The position numbers and the translations under genes were made by a program. DNA of 64,000 nucleotides from Actinoallomurus purpureus (GTDB lineage: Bacteria; Actinomycetota; Actinomycetes; Streptosporangiales; Streptosporangiaceae): positions 124,001 through 188,000 of the forward strand of contig NZ_JAMXMY010000016.1 of assembly GCF_024055795.1 (NCBI RefSeq), given 5' to 3'. Of this stretch, positions 59,494 through 64,000 are shown piece by piece. Each line of letters opens with the position of its first letter. The first letter of the stretch is position 1. Under the pieces are notes generated by a model. That model did no database searches. It had not been told where the DNA came from and was given only the letters and a program-made list of their open reading frames with translations.

Positions 59494-62121
59494 ATGCGCA
59501 CGAAGCTCGCCCTCTCCCTGACACTCGCCGCGGGCCTGATGGGCCTGGCGCCCCCCGCCCACGCCGCACCGGCCGACCCGCCCCGGCCGGGCCGACTCGA
59601 CGTGCTGTTCGTCGGCGCGCACCCGGACGACGAATCGTTCAACCTCTCCACGTACGGGCAGTGGCACGAGAAGGCGCACGTGAAGACCGGGGTGCTGACC
59701 ATCACCCGAGGTGAGGGCGGCGGCAACGCCGTCGGCACCGAGGAAGGCCCGGCGCTCGGCCTGCTCCGCGAAGGCGAGGAACGCGCCGCCGTCGCCAAGG
59801 CGGGCATCACCGACGTCCACTACCTCGACAAGGTCGACTTCTACTACACCGTCAGCGACCGCCTCACCCGCGACGTCTGGGACCACGAGTCGACGCTCGC
59901 CAAGGTCGTCCGGCTCGTCCGCGAGACGCGCCCCAAGGTCATCACGACCATGACGCCGTCCCCCATCCCCGGCCAGCACGGCAACCACCAGGAGGCCGGG
60001 CGCCTGGCCGTCGAGGCCTACTACCTCGCGGCCGACCCGAAGGCCTTCCCCGAACAGCTCACCAAGGAGCACCTCAGGCCCTGGCGCGCCGCCCGCCTGC
60101 TCCACCAGGAACACCTCGTCAAGAGCGGCACCGGCGCCTCCTGCGAGACGACGTTCACGCCCACCGACCCCAGCGCCGACGTCTACGGCGTCTGGGACGG
60201 CCGCGCCTCCGCGAGCGGCAAGACCTGGGCGCAGATCGAGGCCGAGGCCGGGCGCCTCTACGCCAGCCAGGGCTGGGCACACAACCCTGACGCCCCCGGC
60301 GACCCGAACAAGATCGGCTGTGACTACTTCACGCTGGTCGACAGCCGGGTGCCGTTCACCCGCGGGAACCACGATCCGCTCGCCGCGCTCGAAGGCGCGA
60401 CCTACCCTGCCAAGGGCGGCCTTCCCCTCGGCACCGAGTTCTCCCTGACCACCAGCCGCTTCGGCGTCGCCCCCGGCGAGCCGTTCACCGTCACCGCGCA
60501 CGCCTCGGTGCCCGGCCGCGTCGCGCTGTCCGTGCCCGCCGGCTGGACCGTCACGGGATCGGGCGCCCTGCGTCACGGCGCCGCGACGTTCACCGTCACC
60601 GCCGCGGGCAAGGCCGGCCGCGTCCGGCTCGGCGCGACGCTGGCCGGCGCACACGGCACCGGCACCACCGGCCGCGCCGTCGAGGTCGAACCCGCCGTCA
60701 CCGGCCGCCAGCAGCCGCTGCCCCGCGTCTCCGACTTCGACGCCTGGGCGGCCGAGACCGGCGCCCCGCAACTGTCCGACCGGGTCAAGCGGGTCCTCAC
60801 CCTCGCCTCCGGCGGCTCCCGCCAGGTCCGCGTCGACCTCGCCGACACCACGAAGGAGGCCCAGAAGGGCTCCGTCGCCCTCAACCTGCCGAAGGGCTTC
60901 GCCGCCGACGCCGCGTCCAAGCCGTACACCCTCGCCGCCGGCGCGACCGGCTCGGTGACCTTCACCGTGCGCGACACCGACACGTCACTGCCGACCTCCA
61001 ACCAGGGCGGCAGCGGCGGCGACTACGACTACACCATCACGACCACGTCCTCCGGCTCCCCCGACGTCGCGACCGCCACGCTCGAACTGGTTCCGGCCAC
61101 CACCGTCCCGCACGCGGCCAAGGAGCCCACGGTCGACGGCGCGGAGTCCGCCGCCGAGTACCCCGGCCCCACCCTGAACCTCTCCCGGCTCTGGGAGGGC
61201 ACCGCCTGCGAGTCCGCCGCCGACTGCGCCGCCACCGGCAAGGTCGCCTGGTACGACGACGCCCTGTACGTCCTCGTCCACGTCACCGACGACAAGCAGG
61301 GCAGCGTCCTCGACCCCGCCGACTGCAAACGGCACTGGCGGACCGACTCCGTCGAGATCTCCCTCGACCCGCGCGGCGACGCCGAGAACACCTCCACCAC
61401 CTTCAAGACCGGCATCCTGCCCACCACCACGAGCGGGACGCCCTGCTTCGAACGCGATGCCGACAACCGCCAGGGCCCCGGCACGCAGACCGCCCCCGGT
61501 ATGCGGGTCGCCTCGACCGTCAGCAAGCCCTACACCGGATACACCGTCGAAACGAAGATCCCGCTCGCCGACCTGCCCGCCGCCGTCGACCCGTCCCGGC
61601 TCGGCCTCGACATCTTCGTCTACGACTCCGACACCACCGACAAGACCGGCCAGACCCGCATCGGCTGGTCCACCTGGGGCGGCGTCCAGGGCGACCCGTA
61701 CCGCTGGGGCCTGGCCACCCTCCCCGGCTACACCCCGCCGTCCGGCCGGCCCACCACCGCACCGCCCCCGGTGATCTCCAAGACCGCGGCGCTGTCCGTC
61801 AACTCGCCCCAGTCGATCCTGCAGGCCGCCACCATCGGCGTCCCCCTCGCCGCCGGACCGGCCGCACCCCGATCCGACACCGCCCGCGTCGTCGGACGGC
61901 CCACGGTGAACGGCGGCGCCGTCACCTTCCGGCTCCGGGCCACCGGCCCCGGCACCGCGTACGCCTATGTCTGGAACGGAAAGATCCTCGGTGAGAAGAA
62001 GGTGGCCTTCACCGAGGCGGGGACCCGCACCCTGACGGTCCCCGGCGCCGACGGCACGCTCAGCGTGGCCTTCGACGCCCAGGCGGGCGGCACCGCGAGC
62101 ACCGCCGTACGCCTGCGCTGA
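59494..62121 (+). CDS. Large secreted PIG-L deacetylase with C-terminal sugar-binding domain
   Basis: 875 residues from an ATG with AAGGAG 9 nt upstream. Signal peptide 1-25 (A-H-A-A). The PIG-L/LmbE-type deacetylase domain (about 35-290) has G-A-H-P-D-D-E-S and a second metal motif G-Q-H-G-N-H-Q-E-A. Middle Ig-like beta domains (about 310-540, NEW3-like) lead to a CBM9-type sugar-binding domain (about 545-760, with W-Y-D-D-A-L-Y-V-L and D-S-V-E-I-S-L-D-P) and a final beta domain. Probably removes N-acetyl groups from an extracellular amino-sugar glycan whose fragments the ABC system then takes up. Confidence 0.9.
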   Translation: MRTKLALSLTLAAGLMGLAPPAHAAPADPPRPGRLDVLFVGAHPDDESFNLSTYGQWHEKAHVKTGVLTITRGEGGGNAVGTEEGPALGLLREGEERAAVAKAGITDVHYLDKVDFYYTVSDRLTRDVWDHESTLAKVVRLVRETRPKVITTMTPSPIPGQHGNHQEAGRLAVEAYYLAADPKAFPEQLTKEHLRPWRAARLLHQEHLVKSGTGASCETTFTPTDPSADVYGVWDGRASASGKTWAQIEAEAGRLYASQGWAHNPDAPGDPNKIGCDYFTLVDSRVPFTRGNHDPLAALEGATYPAKGGLPLGTEFSLTTSRFGVAPGEPFTVTAHASVPGRVALSVPAGWTVTGSGALRHGAATFTVTAAGKAGRVRLGATLAGAHGTGTTGRAVEVEPAVTGRQQPLPRVSDFDAWAAETGAPQLSDRVKRVLTLASGGSRQVRVDLADTTKEAQKGSVALNLPKGFAADAASKPYTLAAGATGSVTFTVRDTDTSLPTSNQGGSGGDYDYTITTTSSGSPDVATATLELVPATTVPHAAKEPTVDGAESAAEYPGPTLNLSRLWEGTACESAADCAATGKVAWYDDALYVLVHVTDDKQGSVLDPADCKRHWRTDSVEISLDPRGDAENTSTTFKTGILPTTTSGTPCFERDADNRQGPGTQTAPGMRVASTVSKPYTGYTVETKIPLADLPAAVDPSRLGLDIFVYDSDTTDKTGQTRIGWSTWGGVQGDPYRWGLATLPGYTPPSGRPTTAPPPVISKTAALSVNSPQSILQAATIGVPLAAGPAAPRSDTARVVGRPTVNGGAVTFRLRATGPGTAYAYVWNGKILGEKKVAFTEAGTRTLTVPGADGTLSVAFDAQAGGTASTAVRLR

Positions 62122-62129
62122 CGAGAACG

Positions 62130-62173
62130 ACGAAGCGCCCAGGTCCCGCCGGCAAGGGACGTGGGCGCTTCGT
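62130..62173. terminator. Bidirectional terminator hairpin
   Basis: 12-bp stem ACGAAGCGCCCA (62130-62141 with 62162-62173) with an inner GTCCC/GGGAC stem, between the deacetylase and the convergent DUF3618 gene. Confidence 0.75.
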
Positions 62174-62181
62174 TCGTACGA

Positions 62182-62481
62182 TCAGCGGCGGCGTCGGCGC
62201 AGCAGCAGGCGGATCGCGACGGTCGTCACCACGACACCGGCGCCGAGCAGGACCGGCCCGGTCAGCGGGCTGCGCGGCCGATCCCGGGTCTCCTTGCGGG
62301 CGATCGCGCCGATGTCCTCGGCGACGCGCCCGGCCTCCTCCTTGACCTTCGCCATGCCACGCTGCGCGGCGTTCTTGGGGCTCAGCCGGTCGGCGAGCTC
62401 GTCGATGCTGCGCGCCAGCTCCTCGCGCGTCTGCTCGATGTCCCGCTCAATCGCCGCTGGATCGCGGGCTCTGTCGGCCAT
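62182..62481 (-). CDS. DUF3618 membrane protein
   Basis: 99 residues. N-terminal R-D-I-E-Q-T-R-E-E-L-A-R-S-I-D-E-L-A motif defines DUF3618; a C-terminal transmembrane helix (about 75-92) is followed by an Arg cluster R-L-L-L-R-R-R-R-R. GAAGGAAA upstream of the ATG. Function unknown; a small, single-pass, coiled-coil-tailed protein common in actinomycetes. Confidence 0.88.
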   Translation of the reverse strand: MADRARDPAAIERDIEQTREELARSIDELADRLSPKNAAQRGMAKVKEEAGRVAEDIGAIARKETRDRPRSPLTGPVLLGAGVVVTTVAIRLLLRRRRR

Positions 62482-62646
62482 GAGGTTTCCTTCCTGCGGT
62501 CGTGATCGAATCGGCGGCATGACCCCCGGACAAGTCTGTCAGGTACGACCGCCGTACATCGCCTCCTGGCCACTTGTACCCCGATCACGCGCCGTATGCT
62601 GCGACACGGGTACGGTGGGACTCAGCTCGATCGGAAAGGTGATCCA

Positions 62647-63117
62647 GTGACGGAGCAACGACTGCAGCCCGGAGACGTGGCCCCGGAGTTCACGCTTCCC
62701 GACGCCGACGGCAACCCGGTGTCGCTGTCGTCGTACCGCGGCCGACGCGTGATCGTCTACTTCTACCCGGCGGCCATGACGCCCGGCTGCACCAAGGAGG
62801 CCGTCGGCTTCCGCGACGCCCTCCCCGCGCTGGAGGAGGCGAGTGTGGCCGTGCTCGGCGTCTCCCCCGACGAGCCCACCAAGCTCGCGAAGTTCCGCGA
62901 CCGCGACGAGCTGACCTTTCCGCTGCTGTCCGACCCCGAGACCAAGGTCCTGCAGACGTACGGCGCCTACGGCGAGAAGAAGCTGTACGGCAAGACCATG
63001 GTCGGCGTCATCCGGTCGACGTTCGTCGTCGACCCCGACGGCAGGATCGAGAAGGCCTTCTACAACGTGAAGGCCACCGGCCACGTCGAACGCATCCTCA
63101 AGGAACTCGGCCTCTGA
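62647..63117 (+). CDS. bcp: Peroxiredoxin, Bcp type (1-Cys form)
   Basis: 156 residues from a GTG with GAAAGGTGA upstream. Thioredoxin-fold peroxidase: A-P-E-F-T-L-P-D, peroxidatic Cys in T-P-G-C-T-K-E-A, catalytic Arg in I-R-S-T-F. The resolving Cys five residues later in E. coli Bcp is Val here (A-V-G-F-R-D), so recycling must use another thiol such as mycothiol or a mycoredoxin. Reduces hydrogen and alkyl peroxides. Confidence 0.92.
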   Translation: MTEQRLQPGDVAPEFTLPDADGNPVSLSSYRGRRVIVYFYPAAMTPGCTKEAVGFRDALPALEEASVAVLGVSPDEPTKLAKFRDRDELTFPLLSDPETKVLQTYGAYGEKKLYGKTMVGVIRSTFVVDPDGRIEKAFYNVKATGHVERILKELGL

Positions 63118-63294
63118 CCCGACCGCCGCAAGACTGTCCGACCCTGGCGCTATCTTCGCCCCAATCGACAGTTTCCATTTCTGCCGTCAAGCGTGGGACA
63201 AGGAAAGCCGGCAGCGCGCAACCTGACGCCCGATCAGGTTTTCGCCGGAAATCCTGCGAACGTATGCCGGTAGAATGAACGGCAAGAAGAGCAA

Positions 63295-63368
63295 GGGGCC
63301 GTAGCCCAACCGGCCGAGGCACACGGTTTAGGTCCGTGACAGTGTGGGTTCGAGTCCCACCGGCCCCA
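63295..63368 (+). tRNA. tRNA with UAG (Leu) anticodon and short variable arm
   Basis: 74 nt folding as a cloverleaf: 7-bp acceptor GGGGCCG/CGGCCCC, T8-A9, 3-bp D-stem with one mismatch, D-loop with GG, anticodon stem CACGG/CCGTG with loop TTTAGGT (anticodon 63329-63331, TAG), 5-nt variable ACAGT, T-arm GTGGG TTCGAGT CCCAC, discriminator A. CCA not encoded. Bacterial tRNA-Leu normally has a long variable arm of more than ten nucleotides; this one is class I in shape, so its identity and charging deserve checking. Confidence 0.85.
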
Positions 63369-63395
63369 CAATGTGATGTCTCAGGACATCGGAAA

Positions 63396-63425
63396 CCCTC
63401 CGAACCCACGGTTCGGAGGGTTTTT
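63396..63425 (+). terminator. Canonical intrinsic terminator after the tRNA
   Basis: 11-bp stem CCCTCCGAACC (63396-63406 with 63410-63420), 3-nt loop, followed by TTTTT. One of the few hairpins here with a real U-tract. A second small hairpin (GATGTC/GACATC, 63375-63390) lies just before it. Confidence 0.88.
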
Positions 63426-63471
63426 CATCGTCACATGCGGGGCTTCAGGGCGTGCGGTCTGCGGACGGCAT

Positions 63472-64000
63472 TCAGGGTTTGCGGGCGACGCCGGCGTACA
63501 TCCAGCGGGTGCCGTCTCCGGTGCCGGGGTCGGGCCGCCACTGGGGCACCCACACCACACCGGGCTCCAGCAGGTCGAAGCCGTCGAAGAGGGCCTCGAC
63601 CTCCTTCTGGGTCCGGCTCCGCAGGCGGGCGGTGGCGTTCTTCCACGCGCTCACGGCCTTGTCGCCCGTCTCCGGGTGCCCTTCGGTCGTGCTGTGCGAC
63701 ATGATCAGGAGGCTGCCGGGGGCCATGACCTCGCGGAACGCCTTGATCGCGTCGCGTATCTCGTCGTCGGTGGCGAAGTGCAGCACCGCCAGCATCAGCA
63801 CGGCGACCGGCTCGTCGAAGTCGATCAGTGACCGCGTCTTCGGGTGCTCGAGGATGGCGGCCGGTTCGCGGAAGTCGGCCTGGATCACGATGGTGGTCTC
63901 GGACGGCGGCAGCAGCGCCCGGGCGTGGACGAGCACGATCGGGTCGTTGTCGACGTAGACGACGCGGGCGTCCGGGGCGAGCGACTGGGCCGCCTCGTGC
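63472..64000 (-). CDS. DUF574 SAM-dependent methyltransferase, N-terminus outside window
   Basis: Partial: open from base 64000 to a stop at 63472 (about 175 residues visible). It contains R-V-V-Y-V-D-N-D-P-I-V, a Q-A-D-F-R-E-P SAM-site region, F-D-E-P-V-A-V-L-M-L-A-V-L-H, and the C-terminal W-V-P-Q-W-R-P, all matching the family of the gene at 10456. The SAM G-x-G loop lies outside the window. Function unknown. Confidence 0.88.
   Translation of the reverse strand, partial: HEAAQSLAPDARVVYVDNDPIVLVHARALLPPSETTIVIQADFREPAAILEHPKTRSLIDFDEPVAVLMLAVLHFATDDEIRDAIKAFREVMAPGSLLIMSHSTTEGHPETGDKAVSAWKNATARLRSRTQKEVEALFDGFDLLEPGVVWVPQWRPDPGTGDGTRWMYAGVARKP

Overview
The window is very GC-rich, with strong G/C preference at third codon positions, frequent GTG (and some TTG) starts and many 4-nt gene overlaps. 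Its gene families are typical of filamentous actinobacteria: DUF574 methyltransferases, a TIGR03086 protein, a Rv1747-like FHA/ABC exporter, a DUF2993/LmeA-like protein, DUF6286/AmaP, a class F sortase and a Rip1-type protease. I read it as a chromosomal segment of an actinomycete, possibly Streptosporangiales/Thermomonosporaceae-like; that family-level guess is weak. I see no insertion sequence, prophage, CRISPR array or rRNA operon.

Layout. 1-10.2 kb is accessory in character: a MerB-like alkylmercury lyase cut by the window edge, an AraC regulator, small secreted proteins, a truncated hydrolase, a DUF72 protein, a cytochrome P450 beside a frameshifted aromatic-rich peptide, serA, an amino-acid permease and a truncated methyltransferase. 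10.4-17.8 kb holds a DUF574 methyltransferase, a secreted NlpC/P60-like protein divergent from an HTH-TM-pseudo-NlpC fusion, an NAD kinase, and an IclR/KDG kinase/KDPG aldolase module. 17.7-29.1 kb is rich in envelope and glycan functions: the FHA/ABC exporter, the LmeA-like protein, a five-gene overlapping operon with two glycosyltransferases, an ATPase with a palindromic start, and a second glycosyltransferase/epimerase pair. 29.2-39.3 kb carries a CBS protein, a sortase with its candidate substrate, a FUSC-type membrane protein, an ATP-dependent DNA ligase, an intramembrane protease and a GH6 cellulase.

39.5-44.8 kb is a compact glycine catabolic operon: tandem glycine riboswitch, gcvT, gcvH, glyA, lipA, sdaA. 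It converts glycine to methylene-THF, serine and pyruvate and also makes the lipoyl group GcvH needs; purU at 49.5 kb adds another one-carbon step. 44.9-53.8 kb is mixed: a methyltransferase, a heptad-repeat protein, lipoproteins, an M20 amidohydrolase, an AmaP/DUF6286 pair, a large phosphatase-like membrane protein and a lipoprotein esterase. 53.9-62.1 kb looks like one uptake and catabolic cassette: a PLP enzyme, a PfkB kinase, an ABC sugar importer and a large secreted PIG-L deacetylase. The window ends with a DUF3618 protein, a Bcp peroxiredoxin, an unusual tRNA with a UAG anticodon and a short variable arm, a canonical terminator, and a second DUF574 methyltransferase cut by the edge.

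Most worth a second look: the tRNA; the HTH-TM-pseudo-NlpC protein facing its intact paralogue; the deacetylase/importer/kinase cassette; the five-gene glycosyltransferase operon beside the exporter/LmeA pair; the sortase with its Cys/His/DGD-repeat partner; and the P450 next to a W/Y-rich peptide with a frame disruption.
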